DNA from: Hydractinia symbiolongicarpus
Taxonomy: Eukaryota; Cnidaria; Hydrozoa; Anthoathecata; Hydractiniidae
Assembly (NCBI RefSeq): GCF_029227915.1
Contig: NC_079883.1
Coordinates: 31,436,001-31,500,000 of the forward strand
Reading direction: 5' to 3'
Length of the DNA stretch: 64,000 nt
Below, one piece after another: positions 32,516 to 45,897 of this stretch. Below the pieces are notes generated by a model. The model was not told the origin of the DNA. It did no database searches and saw only the letters and a list, made by a program, of their open reading frames with translations. The position numbers and the translations under genes were made by a program. Each line of letters begins with the position of its first letter. Within the stretch, counting starts at the first letter, position 1.

Positions 32516-33126
32516 GGGCCAAGCTCGGGATTTACGGGAAATCGCGGGTTTTCGTTTGCCGGCGATTAAACTTCTTTTATTCAGCGTCTCATCAAAAATG
32601 AAAACATTTTTGAAAACTACAAGTCTTATGCGTTTTAGTGGTGAAAAAATAATTTAAAAAATCGTTCCGGAAATGAGTTTACTCACAGGGTACTTTCTTT
32701 GTATACATTCGACTATACGGGCCAAGCCCGGGATTTGCGGGAAATCGCGGGTTTTCGTTTGCCGGCGATTAAACCTCTTTCATTAAGCGTCTCATCAAAA
32801 ATGAAAACATTTTTGAAAACTACAAGTCTCATGCGTTTTAGTGGTGAAAAAAAAATTTAAAAAATCGTTCGGGAAATGAGTTTACTCCCTGGGTACTTTC
32901 TTTGTATACATTCGACTATACGGGCCAAGCCCGGGATTTACGGGAAAAAGCGGGATTTCGTTTGCCGGCGATTAAACCTCTTTCATTAAGTGTCTCATCA
33001 AAAATGAAAACATTTTTGAAAATTACAAGTCTCATGCGTTTTAGTGGTAAAAAATAATTTCAAAAATCGTTCGGGAAATGAGTTTACTCCCTGGGTACTT
33101 TCTTTGTATTCATTCGACTATACGGG
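31911..33126 (+). repeat. HOR: trimer, 608 bp, 2 copies
   Basis: CCAAGCTCGG occurs at 31911 and 32519. Copies 31911-32518 and 32519-33126 are nearly identical and overlap the end of the 13-mer. At 32519 the sequence switches inside a monomer from a TATTCATTCG type A unit to the AAGCTCGGG unit, so the duplication joint lies in or beside GGGCC. Confidence 0.85.
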
Positions 33127-33139
33127 CCAAGCCCGGAAT

Positions 33140-35985
33140 TTACGGGAAATCGCGGGATTTCGTTTGCCGGCGATTAAACGTCTTTCATTAAGCGTCTTAT
33201 CAAAAATGAAAACATTTTTGAAAACTGCAAGTCTCATGCGTTTTAGTGGTGAAAAAAAAATTTAAAAAATCGTTCGGGAAATGAGTTTACTCCCTGGGTA
33301 CTTTCTTTGTATACATTCGACTATACGGGCCAAGCCCGGGATTTACGGGAAAAAGCGGGATTTCGTTTGCCGGCGATTAAACCTCTTTCATTAAGCGTCT
33401 CATCAAAAATGAAAACATTTTTGAAAACTGCAAGTCTCATGCGTTTTAGTGGTGAAAAAAAAATTTAAAAAATCGTTCGGGAAATGAGTTTACTCCCTGG
33501 GTACTTTCTTTGTATACATTCGACTATACGGGCCAAGCCCGGGATTTACGGGAAAAAGCGGGATTTCGTTTGCCGGCGATTAAACCTCTTTCATTAAGCG
33601 TCTCATCAAAAATGAAAACATTTTTGAAAACTACAAGTCTCATGCGTTTTAGTGGTAAAAAAAAAATTTAAAAAATCGTTCGGGAAATGAGTTTACACCC
33701 TGGGTACTTTCTTTGTATACTTTTGACTATACGGGCCGAGTCCGGGATTTACGGGAAATCGCAGGTTTTCGTTTGCCGGCGATTAAACTTCTTTTATTCA
33801 GCGTCTCATCAAAAATGAAAACATTTTCGAAAACTACAAGTCTCATGCGTTTTAGGGGTGAAAAAATAAATTAAAAAATCGTTCGGGAAATGAGTTTACT
33901 TCCTGGGTACTTTCTTTGTATACTTTTGACTATACGGGCCATGCCCGGGATTTACGGGAAATCGCGGGTTTTCGTTTGCCGGCGATTAAACTTCTTTTAT
34001 TCAGCGTCTCATCAAAAATGAAAACATTTTTGAAAACTACAAGTCTTATGCGTTTTAGTGGTGAAAAAATAATTTAAAAAATCGTTTCGGAAATGAGTTT
34101 ACTCACAGGGTACTTTCTTTGTATACATTCGACTATACGGGCCAAGCCCGGGATTCACGGGAAATCGCGGGTTTTCGTTTGCCGGCGATTAAACCTCTTT
34201 CATTAAGCGTCTCATCAAAAATGAAAACATTTTTGAAAACTACTAGTCTCATGCGTTTTAGTGGTAAAAAAAAAAATTAAAAAATCGTTCGGGAAATGAG
34301 TTTACACCATGGGTACTTTCTTTGTATACTTTTGACTATACGGCCGAGTCGGGGATTTACGGGAAATCGCAGGTTTTCGTTTGCCGGCGATTAAACTTCT
34401 TTTATTCAGCGTCTCATCAAAAATGAAAACATTTTTGAAAACTACAAGTCTCATGCGTTTTAGTGGTGAAAAAAAAAAATTAAAAAATCGTTCGGGAAAT
34501 GAGTTTACTTCCTGGGTACTTTCTTTGTATACTTTTGACTATACGGGCCAAGCCCGGGATTTACGGGAAATCGCGGGATTTCGTTTGCCGGCGATTAAAC
34601 GTCTTTCATTAAGCGTCTCATCAAAAATGAAAACATTTTTGAAAACTGCAAGTCTCATGCGTTTTAGTGGTGAAAAAAAAATTTAAAAAATCGTTCGGGA
34701 AATGAGTTTACTCCCTGGGTACTTTCTTTGTATACATTCGACTATACGGGCCAAGCCCGGGATTTACGGGAAAAAGCGGGATTTCGTTTGCCGGCGATTA
34801 AACCTCTTTCATTAAGCGTCTCATCAAAAATGAAAACATTTTTGAAAACTGCAAGTCTCATGCGTTTTAGTGGTGAAAAAAAAATTTAAAAAATCGTTCG
34901 GGAAATGAGTTTACTCCCTGGGTACTTTCTTTGTATACATTCGACTATACGGGCCAAGCCCGGGATTTACGGGAAAAAGCGGGATTTCGTTTGCCGGCGA
35001 TTAAACCTCTTTCATTAAGCGTCTCATCAAAAATGAAAACATTTTTGAAAACTACAAGTCTCATGCGTTTTAGTGGTAAAAAAAAAATTTAAAAAATCGT
35101 TCGGGAAATGAGTTTACACCCTGGGTACTTTCTTTGTATACTTTTGACTATACGGGCCGAGTCCGGGATTTACGGGAAATCGCAGGTTTTCGTTTGCCGG
35201 CGATTAAACTTCTTTTATTCAGCGTCTCATCAAAAATGAAAACATTTTCGAAAACTACAAGTCTCATGCGTTTTAGGGGTGAAAAAATAAATTAAAAAAT
35301 CGTTCGGGAAATGAGTTTACTTCCTGGGTACTTTCTTTGTATACTTTTGACTATACGGGCCATGCCCGGGATTTACGGGAAATCGCGGGTTTTCGTTTGC
35401 CGGCGATTAAACTTCTTTTATTCAGCGTCTCATCAAAAATGAAAACATTTTTAAAAACTACAAGTCTTATGCGTTTTAGTGGTGAAAAAATAATTTAAAA
35501 AATCGTTTCGGAAATGAGTTTACTCACAGGGTACTTTCTTTGTATACATTCGACTATACGGGCCAAGCCCGGGATTCACGGGAAATCGCGGGTTTTCGTT
35601 TGCCGGCGATTAAACCTCTTTCATTAAGCGTCTCATCAAAAATGAAAACATTTTTGAAAACTACTAGTCTCATGCGTTTTAGTGGTAAAAAAAAAAATTA
35701 AAAAATCGTTCGGGAAATGAGTTTACACCATGGGTACTTTCTTTGTATACTTTTGACTATACGGCCGAGTCGGGGATTTACGGGAAATCGCAGGTTTTCG
35801 TTTGCCGGCGATTAAACTTCTTTTATTCAGCGTCTCATCAAAAATGAAAACATTTTTGAAAACTACAAGTCTCATGCGTTTTAGTGGTGAAAAAAAAAAT
35901 TAAAAAATCGTTCGGGAAATGAGTTTACTTCCTGGGTACTTTCTTTGTATACTTTTGACTATACGGGCCAAGCCCGGGATTTACG
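33140..35985 (+). repeat. HOR: 7-mer, 1421 bp, 2 copies
   Basis: 33140-34560 recurs as 34561-35985. Markers at a shift of 1421: TTTAGGGGTG at 33851 and 35272, two successive units with GGGAAAAAGCGGG, the GGGCCATGCCC unit, GGGATTCACGGG, ACTACTAGTC and the ATACGGCCGAGTCGGGG unit. Copy 2 ends where AAACGTC is replaced by AAACTTC. Confidence 0.85.
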
Positions 35986-38880
35986 GGAAATCGCGGGTTT
36001 TCGTTTGCCGGCGATTAAACTTCTTTTATTCAGCGTCTCATCAAAAATGAAAACATTTTTGAAAACTACAAGTCTTATGCGTTTTAGTGGTGAAAAAATA
36101 ATTTAAAAAATCGTTCCGGAAATGAGTTTACTCACAAGGTACTTTCTTTGTATACATTCGACTATACGGGCCAAGCCCGGTATTTACGGGAAATCGCGGG
36201 TTTTCGTTTGCCGGCGATTAAACCTCTTTCATTAAGCGTCTCATCAAAAATGAAAACATTTTTGAAAACTACAAGTCTCATGCGTTTAAGTGGTAAAAAA
36301 AAAATTTAAAAAATCGTTCGGGAAATGAGTTTACTCCCTGGGTACTTTCTTTGTATACATTCGACTATACGGGCCAAGCCCGGGATTTACGGGAAATCGC
36401 GGGTTTTCGTTTGCCGGCGATTAAACGTCTTTCATTAAGCGTCTCATCAAAAATGAAAACATTTTTGAAAAGTGCAAGTCTTATGCGTTTTAGTGGTAAA
36501 AAAAAAAATTAAAAAATCGTTCGGGAAATGAGTTTACTCCCTGGGTACTTTCTTTGTATACTTTTGAATATGCGGGCCGAGTCCGGGGTTTACGGGAAAT
36601 GGCGGGTTTTCGTTTGCCGGCGATTAAACTTCTTTTTTTCAGCGTCTGATCAAAAATGAAAACATTTTTGAAAACTACAAGTCTCAAGCGTTTTAGTGGT
36701 GAAAAAAAATTTAAAAAATCGTTCGGGAAATGAGTTTACTCCCTGGGTACTTTCTTTGTATACATTCGACTATACGGGCCAAGCCCGGGATTTACGGGAA
36801 AAAGCGGGATTTCGTTTGCCGGCGATTAAACCTCTTTCATTAAGCGTCTCATCAAAAATGAAAACATTTTTGAAAACTACAAGTCTCATGCGTTTTAGTG
36901 GTAAAAAAAAAATTTAAAAAATCGTTCGGGAAATGAGTTTACACCCTGGGTACTTTCTTTGTATACTTTTGACTATACGGGCCGAGTCCGGGATTTACGG
37001 GAAATCGCAGGTTTTCGTTTGCCGGCGATTAAACTTCTTTTATTCAGCGTCTCATCAAAAATGAAAACATTTTTAAAAACTACAAGTCTCATGCGTTTTA
37101 GTGGTGAAAAAATAAAATAAAAAATCGTTCGGGAAATGAGTTTACTTCCTGGGTACTTTCTTTGTATACTTTTGACTATACGGGCCATGCCCGGGATTTA
37201 CGGGAAATCGCGGGTTTTCGTTTGCCGGCGATTAAACTTCTTTTATTCAGCGTCTCATCAAAAATGAAAACATTTTTGAAAACTACAAGTCTTATGCGTT
37301 TTAGTGGTGAAAAAATAATTTAAAAAGCCCGGGATTTACGGGAAATCGCGGGTTTTCGTTTGCCGGCGATTAAACCTCTTTCATTAAGCGTCTCACCAAA
37401 AATGAAAACATTTTTGAAAACTACTAGTCTCATGCGTTTTAGTGGTAAAAAAAAAAATTAAAAAATCGTTCGGTAAATGAGTTTACTCCCTGGGTACTTT
37501 TTTTGTATACATTCGACTATACGGGCCAAGCCCGGGATTTACGGGAAATCGCGGGTTTTCGTTTGCCGGCGATTAAACCTCTTTCATTAAGCGTCTCATC
37601 AAAAATGAAAACATTTTCGAAAACTACAAGTCTCATGCGTTTTAGGGGTGAAAAAATAAATTAAAAAATCGTTCGGGAAATGAGTTTACTTCCTGGGTAC
37701 TTTCTTTGTATACTTTTGACTATACGGGCCATGCCCGGGATTTACGGGAAATCGCGGGTTTTCGTTTGCCGGCGATTAAACTTCTTTTATTCAGCGTCTC
37801 ATCAAAAATGAAAACATTTTTAAAAACTACAAGTCTTATGCGTTTTAGTGGTGAAAAAATAATTTAAAAAATCGTTTCGGAAATGAGTTTACTCACAGGG
37901 TACTTTCTTTGTATACATTCGACTATACGGGCCAAGCCCGGGATTCACGGGAAATCGCGGGTTTTCGTTTGCCGGCGATTAAACCTCTTTCATTAAGCGT
38001 CTCATCAAAAATGAAAACATTTTTGAAAACTACTAGTCTCATGCGTTTTAGTGGTAAAAAAAAAAATTAAAAAATCGTTCGGGAAATGAGTTTACACCAT
38101 GGGTACTTTCTTTGTATACTTTTGACTATACGGCCGAGTCGGGGATTTACGGGAAATCGCAGGTTTTCGTTTGCCGGCGATTAAACTTCTTTTATTCAGC
38201 GTCTCATCAAAAATGAAAACATTTTTGAAAACTACAAGTCTCATGCGTTTTAGTGGTGAAAAAAAAAATTAAAAAATCGTTCGGGAAATGAGTTTACTTC
38301 CTGGGTACTTTCTTTGTATACTTTTGACTATACGGGCCAAGCCCGGGATTTACGGGAAATCGCGGGTTTTCGTTTGCCGGCGATTAAACTTCTTTTATTC
38401 AGCGTCTCATCAAAAATGAAAACATTTTTGAAAACTACAAGTCTTATGCGTTTTAGTGGTGAAAAAATAATTTAAAAAATCGTTCCGGAAATGAGTTTAC
38501 TCACAAGGTACTTTCTTTGTATACATTCGACTATACGGGCCAAGCCCGGTATTTACGGGAAATCGCGGGTTTTCGTTTGCCGGCGATTAAACCTCTTTCA
38601 TTAAGCGTCTCATCAAAAATGAAAACATTTTTGAAAACTACAAGTCTCATGCGTTTAAGTGGTAAAAAAAAAATTTAAAAAATCGTTCGGGAAATGAGTT
38701 TACTCCCTGGGTACTTTCTTTGTATACATTCGACTATACGGGCCAAGCCCGGGATTTACGGGAAATCGCGGGTTTTCGTTTGCCGGCGATTAAACCTCTT
38801 TCATTAAGCGTCTCATCAAAAATGAAAACATTTTTGAAAAGTGCAAGTCTTATGCGTTTTAGTGGTAAAAAAAAAAATTA
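35220..38880 (+). repeat. ~1290 bp block duplicated at 2369 bp spacing
   Basis: 35220-36510 recurs as 37590-38880. Private markers at a shift of 2369: TTTAGGGGTG (35272 and 37641), AGTGCAAG (36471 and 38840), CTCACAAGGTAC and CCCGGTATTTACGG. A few bases differ (AAACGTC in the first copy, AAACCTC in the second, near 36426 and 38795). The DNA between the copies holds a D unit (36516-36717) and the first 138 bp deleted unit. Confidence 0.83.
37327..37464 (+). repeat. 138 bp monomer with 65 bp 5' deletion
   Basis: TTTAAAAA joins directly to GCCCGGGATTTACGGG, removing about 65 bp (from ATCGTT to the GGGCCAA core). The preceding unit 37124-37326 is a full 203 bp. A 2 bp AA microhomology is possible at the joint. 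Confidence 0.9.
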
Positions 38881-39290
38881 AAAAATCGTTCGGGAAATGA
38901 GTTTACACCCTGGGTACTTTCTTTGTATACTTTTGACTATACGGGCCGAGTCCGGGATTTACGGGAAATCGCAGGTTTTCGTTTGCCGGCGATTAAACTT
39001 CTTTTATTCAGCGTCTCATCAAAAATGAAAACATTTTTAAAAACTACAAGTCTCATGCGTTTTAGTGGTGAAAAAATAAAATAAAAAATCGTTCGGGAAA
39101 TGAGTTTACTTCCTGGGTACTTTCTTTGTATACTTTTGACTATACGGGCCATGCCCGGGATTTACGGGAAATCGCGGGTTTTCGTTTGCCGGCGATTAAA
39201 CTTCTTTTATTCAGCGTCTCATCAAAAATGAAAACATTTTTGAAAACTACAAGTCTTATGCGTTTTAGTGGTGAAAAAATAATTTAAAAA

Positions 39291-39428
39291 GCCCGGGATT
39301 TACGGGAAATCGCGGGTTTTCGTTTGCCGGCGATTAAACCTCTTTCATTAAGCGTCTCACCAAAAATGAAAACATTTTTGAAAACTACTAGTCTCATGCG
39401 TTTTAGTGGTAAAAAAAAAAATTAAAAA
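39291..39428 (+). repeat. 138 bp monomer with 65 bp 5' deletion (second copy)
   Basis: The same joint as at 37327, exactly 1964 bp downstream, so it was copied with its HOR block. The counterpart at about 40030 in the third copy is undeleted. Confidence 0.9.
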
Positions 39429-40082
39429 ATCGTTCGGTAAATGAGTTTACTCCCTGGGTACTTTTTTTGTATACATTCGACTATACGGGCCAAGCCCGGG
39501 ATTTACGGGAAATCGCGGGTTTTCGTTTGCCGGCGATTAAACCTCTTTCATTAAGCGTCTCATCAAAAATGAAAACATTTTTGAAAACTACAAGTCTCAT
39601 GCGTTTTAGTGGTAAAAAAAAAATTTAAAAAATCGTTCGGGAAATGAGTTTACACCCTGGGTACTTTCTTTGTATACTTTTGACTATACGGGCCGAGTCC
39701 GGGATTTACGGGAAATCGCAGGTTTTCGTTTGCCGGCGATTAAACTTCTTTTATTCAGCGTCTCATCAAAAATGAAAACATTTTTAAAAACTACAAGTCT
39801 CATGCGTTTTAGTGGTGAAAAAATAAAATAAAAAATCGTTCGGGAAATGAGTTTACTTCCTGGGTACTTTCTTTGTATACTTTTGACTATACGGGCCATG
39901 CCCGGGATTTACGGGAAATCGCGGGTTTTCGTTTGCCGGCGATTAAACTTCTTTTATTCAGCGTCTCATCAAAAATGAAAACATTTTTGAAAACTACAAG
40001 TCTTATGCGTTTTAGTGGTGAAAAAATAATTTAAAAAATCGTTCCGGAAATGAGTTTACTCACAGGGTACTTTCTTTGTATA

Positions 40083-41230
40083 CATTTGACTATACGGGCC
40101 AAGCCCGGGATTTACGGGAAATCGCGGGCTTTCGTTTGCCGGCGATTAAACCTCTTTCATTAAGCGTCTCACCAAAAATGAAAACATTTTTGAAAACTAC
40201 TAGTCTCATGCGTTTTAGTGGTAAAAAAAAAAATTAAAAAATCGTTCGGTAAATGAGTTTACTCCCTGGGTACTTTTTTTGTATACATTCGACTATACGG
40301 GCCAAGCCCGGGATTTACGGGAAATCGCGGGTTTTCGTTTGCCGGCGATTAAACCTCTTTCATTAAGCGTCTCATCAAAAATGAAAACATTTTTGAAAAC
40401 TACAAGTCTCATGCGTTTTAGTGGTAAAAAAAAATTTAAAAAATCGTTCGGGAAATGAGTTTACTCCCTGGGTACTTTCTTTGTATACATTCGACTATAC
40501 GGGCCAAGCCCGGGATTTACGGGAAATCGCGGGATTTCGTTTGCCGGCGATTAAACCTCTTTCATTAAGCGTCTCATTAAAAATGAAAACATTTTTGAAA
40601 ACTGCAAGTGTCATGCGTTTTAGTGGTGAAAAGATAATTTAAAAAATCGTTCCGGAAATGAGTTTACTTACAGGGTACTTTCTTGGTATACATTTGACTA
40701 TACGGGCCAAGCCCGGGATTTACGGGAAATCGCGGGTTTTCGTTTGCCGGCGATTAAACCTCTTTCATTAAGCGTCTCACCAAAAATGAAAACATTTTTG
40801 AAAACTACTAGTCTCATGCGTTTTAGTGGTAAAAAAAAAAATTAAAAAATCGTTCGGTAAATGAGTTTACTCCCTGGGTACTTTTTTTGTATACATTCGA
40901 CTATACGGGCCAAGCCCGGGATTTACGGGAAATCGCGGGTTTTCGTTTGCCGGCGATTAAACCTCTTTCATTAAGCGTCTCATCAAAAATGAAAACATTT
41001 TTGAAAACTACAAGTCTCATGCGTTTTAGTGGTAAAAAAAAATTTAAAAAATCGTTCGGGAAATGAGTTTACTCCCTGGGTACTTTCTTTGTATACATTC
41101 GACTATACGGGCCAAGCCCGGGATTTACGGGAAATCGCGGGATTTCGTTTGCCGGCGATTAAACCTCTTTCATTAAGCGTCTCATCAAAAATGAAAACAT
41201 TTTTGAAAACTGCAAGTCTCATGCGTTTTA
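40083..41230 (+). repeat. HOR: trimer, 608 bp, about 1.9 copies
   Basis: CATTTGAC is at 40083 and 40691, CTCACCAAAAATG is at about 40169 and 40777, and the TTCGGTAAATG and TACTTTTTTTGTATAC units follow in both. Copies are 40083-40690 and 40691-41230. The second ends at an unusual unit in which TTTTAGTG runs straight into a 13-base A-run (about 41234). Confidence 0.85.
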
Positions 41231-41254
41231 GTGAAAAAAAAAAAAAATTAAAAA

Positions 41255-44200
41255 ATCGTTCGGGAAATGAGTTTACTCCCTGGGTACTTTCTTTGTATAC
41301 TTTTGAATATGCGGGCCGAGTCCGGGGTTTACGGGAAATGGCGGGTTTTCGTTTGCCGGCGATTAAACTTCTTTTTTTCAGCGTCTGATCAAAAATGAAA
41401 ACATTTTTGAAAACTTCAAGTCTCAAGCGTTTTAGTGGTGAAAAAAAAATTTAAAAAATCGTTCGGGAAATGAGTTTACTCCCTGGGTACTTTCTTTGTA
41501 TACATTCGACTATACGGGCCAAGCCCGGGATTTACGGGAAAAAGCCGGTTTTCGTTTGCCGGCGATTAAACTTCTTTTATTCAACGTCTCATCAAAAATG
41601 AAAACATTTTTGAAAACTACAAGTCTCATGCGTTTTAGTGGTGAAAAAATAAATTAAAAAATCGTTCGGGAAATGAGTTTACTTCCTGGGTACTTTCTTT
41701 GTATACTTTTGACTATACGGGCCATGCCCGGGATTTACGGGAAATCGCAAGTTTTCGTTTGCCGGCGATTAAACTTCTTTTATTCAGCGTCTCATCAAAA
41801 ATGAAAACATTTTTGAAAACTACAAGTCTTATGCGTTTTAGTGGTGAAAAAATAATTTAAAAAATCGTTCCGGAAATGAGTTTACTCACAGGGTACTTTC
41901 TTTGTATACATTCGACTATACGGGCCAAGCCCGGGATTTACGAGAAATCGCGGGTTTTCGTTTGCCGGCAGTTAAACTTCTTTTATTCAGCGTCTGATCA
42001 AAAATGAAAACTTTTTTGAAAACTACAAGTCTCAAGCGTTTTAGTGGTGAAAAAAAAATTTAAAAAATCGTTCGGGAAATGAGTTTACTCCCTTGGTACT
42101 TTCTTTGTATACATTCGACTATACGGGCCAAGCCCGGGATTTACGGGAAATCGCGGGATTTCGTTTGCCGGCGATTAAACCTCCTTCATTAAGCGTCTCA
42201 TCAAAAATGAAAACATTTTTGAAAACTAAAAGTCTCATGCGTTTTAGTGGTAAAAAAAAAAAATCGTTCGGGAAATGAGTTTACACCCTGGGTACTTTCT
42301 TTGTATAATTTTGACTATACGGCCGAGTCCGGGATTTACGGGAAATCGCAGGTTTTCGTTTGCCGGCGATTAAACTTCTTTTATTCAGCGTCTCATCAAA
42401 AATGAAAACATTTTTGAAAACTACAAGTCTCATGCGTTTTAGTGGTGAAAAAATAAATTAAAAAATCGTTCGGGAAATGAGTTTACTTCCTGGGTACTTT
42501 CTTTGTATACTTTTGACTATACGGGCCAAGCCCGGGATTTACGGGAAATCGCGGGTTTTCGTTTGCCGGCGATTAAACTTCTTTTATTCAGCGTCTCATC
42601 AAAAATGAAAACATTTTTGAAAACTACAAGTCTTATGCGTTTTAGTGGTGAAAGAATAATTTAAAAAATCGTTCCGGAAATGAGTTTACTCACAGGGTAC
42701 TTTCTTTGTATACATTCGACTATACGGGCCAAGCCCGGGATTTACGGAAAATCGCGGGTTTTCGTTTGCCGGCGATTAAACCTCTTTCATTAAGCGTCTC
42801 ATCAAAAATGAAAACATTTTTGAAAACTACAAGTCTCTTGCGTTTTAGTAGTAAAAAAAAAAATTAAAAAATCGTTCGGGAAATGAGTTTACTCCCTGGG
42901 TACTTTCTTTGTATACATTCGACTATACGGGCCAAGCCCGGGATTTACGGGAAATCGCGGGTTTTCGTTTGCCGGCGATTAAACCTTTTTCATTAAGCGT
43001 CTCATCAAAAATGAAAACATTTTTGAAAACTACAAGTCTCATGCGTTTTAGTGGTAAAAAAAAATTTAAAAAATCGTTCGGGAAATGAGTTTACTTCCTG
43101 GGTACTTTCTTTGTATATATTCGACTATACGGGCCAAGCCCGGGATTTACGGGAAATCGCGTGATTTCGTTTGCCGGCGATTAAAGCTCTTTCATTAAGC
43201 GTCTCATCAAAAATGAAAACATTTTTGAAAACTGCAAGTGTCATGCGTTTTAGTGGTGAAAAGATAATTTAAAAAATCGTTTTGGAAATGAGTTTACTTA
43301 CAGGGTACTTTCTTTGTATACTTTTGACTATACGGGCCGAGTCCGGGATTTACGGGAAATCGCAGGTTTTCGTTTGCCGGCGATTAAACTTCTTTTATTC
43401 AGCGTCTCATCAAAAATGAAAACATTTTTGAAAACTACAAGTCTCATGCGTTTTAGTGGTGAAAAAATAAATTAAAAAATCGTTCGGGAAATGAGTTTAC
43501 TCCCTGGGTACTTTCTTTGTATACTTTTGAATATGCGGGCCGAGTCCGGGGTTTACGGGAAATGGCGGGTTTTCGTTTGCCGGCGATTAAACTTCTTTTT
43601 TTCAGCGTCTGATCAAAAATGAAAACATTTTTGAAAACTTCAAGTCTCAAGCGTTTTAGTGGTGAAAAAAAAATTTAAAAAATCGTTCGGGAAATGAGTT
43701 TACTCCCTGGGTACTTTCTTTGTATACATTCGACTATACGGGCCAAGCCCGGGATTTACGGGAAAAAGCCGGTTTTCGTTTGCCGGCGATTAAACTTCTT
43801 TTATTCAGCGTCTCATCAAAAATGAAAACATTTTTGAAAACTACAAGTCTCATGCGTTTTAGTGGTGAAAAAATAAATTAAAAAATCGTTCGGGAAATGA
43901 GTTTACTTCCTGGGTACTTTCTTTGTATACTTTTGACTATACGGGCCATGCCCGGGATTTACGGGAAATCGCAAGTTTTCGTTTGCCGGCGATTAAACTT
44001 CTTTTATTCAGCGTCTCATCAAAAATGAAAACATTTTTGAAAACTACAAGTCTTATGCGTTTTAGTGGTGAAAAAATAATTTAAAAAATCGTTCCGGAAA
44101 TGAGTTTACTCACAGGGTACTTTCTTTGTATACATTCGACTATACGGGCCAAGCCCGGGATTTACGGGAAATCGCGGGTTTTCGTTTGCCGGCAGTTAAA

Positions 44201-45570
44201 CTTCTTTTATTCAGCGTCTGATCAAAAATGAAAACATTTTTGAAAACTACAAGTCTCTTGCGTTTTAGTAGTAAAAAAAAAAAATTAAAAAATCGTTCGG
44301 GAAATGAGTTTACTCCCTGGGTACTTTCTTTGTATACATTCGACTATACGGGCCAAGCCCGGGATTTACGGGAAATCGCGGGATTTCGTTTGCCGGCGAT
44401 TAAACCTCCTTCATTAAGCGTCTCATCAAAAATGAAAACATTTTTGAAAACTAAAAGTCTCATGCGTTTTAGTGGTAAAAAAAAAAAATCGTTCGGGAAA
44501 TGAGTTTACACCCTGGGTACTTTCTTTGTATAATTTTGACTATACGGCCGAGTCCGGGATTTACGGGAAATCGCAGGTTTTCGTTTGCCGGCGATTAAAC
44601 TTCTTTTATTCAGCGTCTCATCAAAAATGAAAACATTTTTGAAAACTACAAGTCTCATGCGTTTTAGTGGTGAAAAAATAAATTAAAAAATCGTTCGGGA
44701 AATGAGTTTACTTCCTGGGTACTTTCTTTGTATACTTTTGACTATACGGGCCAAGCCCGGGATTTACGGGAAATCGCGGGTTTTCGTTTGCCGGCGATTA
44801 AACTTCTTTTATTCAGCGTCTCATCAAAAATGAAAACATTTTTGAAAACTACAAGTCTTATGCGTTTTAGTGGTGAAAAAATAATTTAAAAAATCGTTCC
44901 GGAAATGAGTTTACTCACAGGGTACTTTCTTTGTATACATTCGACTATACGGGCCAAGCCCGGGATTTACGGGAAATCGCGGGTTTTCGTTTGCCGGCGA
45001 TTAAACCTCTTTCATTAAGCGTCTCATCAAAAATGAAAACATTTTTGAAAACTACAAGTCTCTTGCGTTTTAGTAGTAAAAAAAAAAAATTAAAAAATCG
45101 TTCGGGAAATGAGTTTACTCCCTGGGTACTTTCTTTGTATACATTCGACTATACGGGCCAAGCCCGGGATTTACGGGAAATCGCGGGTTTTCGTTTGCCG
45201 GCGATTAAACCTTTTTCATTAAGCGTCTCATCAAAAATGAAAACATTTTTGAAAACTACAAGTCTCATGCGTTTTAGTGGTAAAAAAAAATTTAAAAAAT
45301 CGTTCGGGAAATGAGTTTACTTCCTGGGTACTTTCTTTGTATATATTCGACTATACGGGCCAAGCCCGGGATTTACGGGAAATCGCGGGATTTCGTTTGC
45401 CGGCGATTAAAGCTTTTTCATTAAGCGTCTCATCAAAAATGAAAACATTTTTGAAAACTGCAAGTGTCATGCGTTTTAGTGGTGAAAAGATAATTTAAAA
45501 AATCGTTTTGGAAATGAGTTTACTTACAGGGTACTTTCTTTGTATACTTTTGACTATACGGGCCGAGTCC
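41255..45570 (+). repeat. HOR: 11-mer, ~2225 bp, 2 copies
   Basis: The series D (41255 and 43479), A with GGGAAAAAGCCGG, GGGCCATGCCC unit with TCGCAAG, CCGGCAGTTAAAC, K (42067 and 44292), ACGGCCGAG, CTCTTGCGTTTTAGTAG, AAACCTTTTTC (42985 and 45210) and AAAGCTC/AAAGCTTT recurs at 2223-2225 bp. One or two units near 42000-42060 and 43345-43478 are not matched. The copies differ at scattered bases. Confidence 0.82.
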
Positions 45571-45810
45571 GGATTTACGGGAAGTCGCGGATTTTCGTTT
45601 GTCGGCGATTAAACTTCTTTTATTCAACGTCTCATCAAAAATGAAATCATTTTTAAAAACTACAAGTCTCATGGGTTTTAGTGGTGAAATAATAATTTAA
45701 AAAATCGTTCGGGAAATGAGTTTACACCCTGGGTACTTTCTTTGTATACTTTTGACTATACGGGCCGAGTCCAGGATTTACGGGAAATCGCAGGTTTTCG
45801 TTTGCCGGCG

Positions 45811-45897
45811 ATTAAACTTCTTTTATTCAGCGTCTCATCAAAAATGAAAACATTTTTGAAAACTACAAGTCTCATGCGTTTTAGTGGTGAAAAAGTA
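45811..45897 (+). repeat. 87 bp truncated monomer
   Basis: The same deletion joint as 3806-3892, but with GAAAAAGTAATTAAAC instead of GAAAAAATAATTAAAC. Confidence 0.9.

Larger units (their letters stand above)
36930..40080 (+). repeat. Block in three copies, spacings 1964 and 747 bp
   Basis: A series with TCGCAGG, GTGAAAAAATAAAATAAAAAATCG (split as GTGAAAAAATAAAATAA plus AAAATCG) and GGGCCATGCCC starts near 36930, 38894 and 39641. In the first two copies it continues into the 138 bp deleted unit and CTCACCAAAAATG. In the third the corresponding unit is intact. The spacing of 747 equals four units minus 65 bp. Confidence 0.82.
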
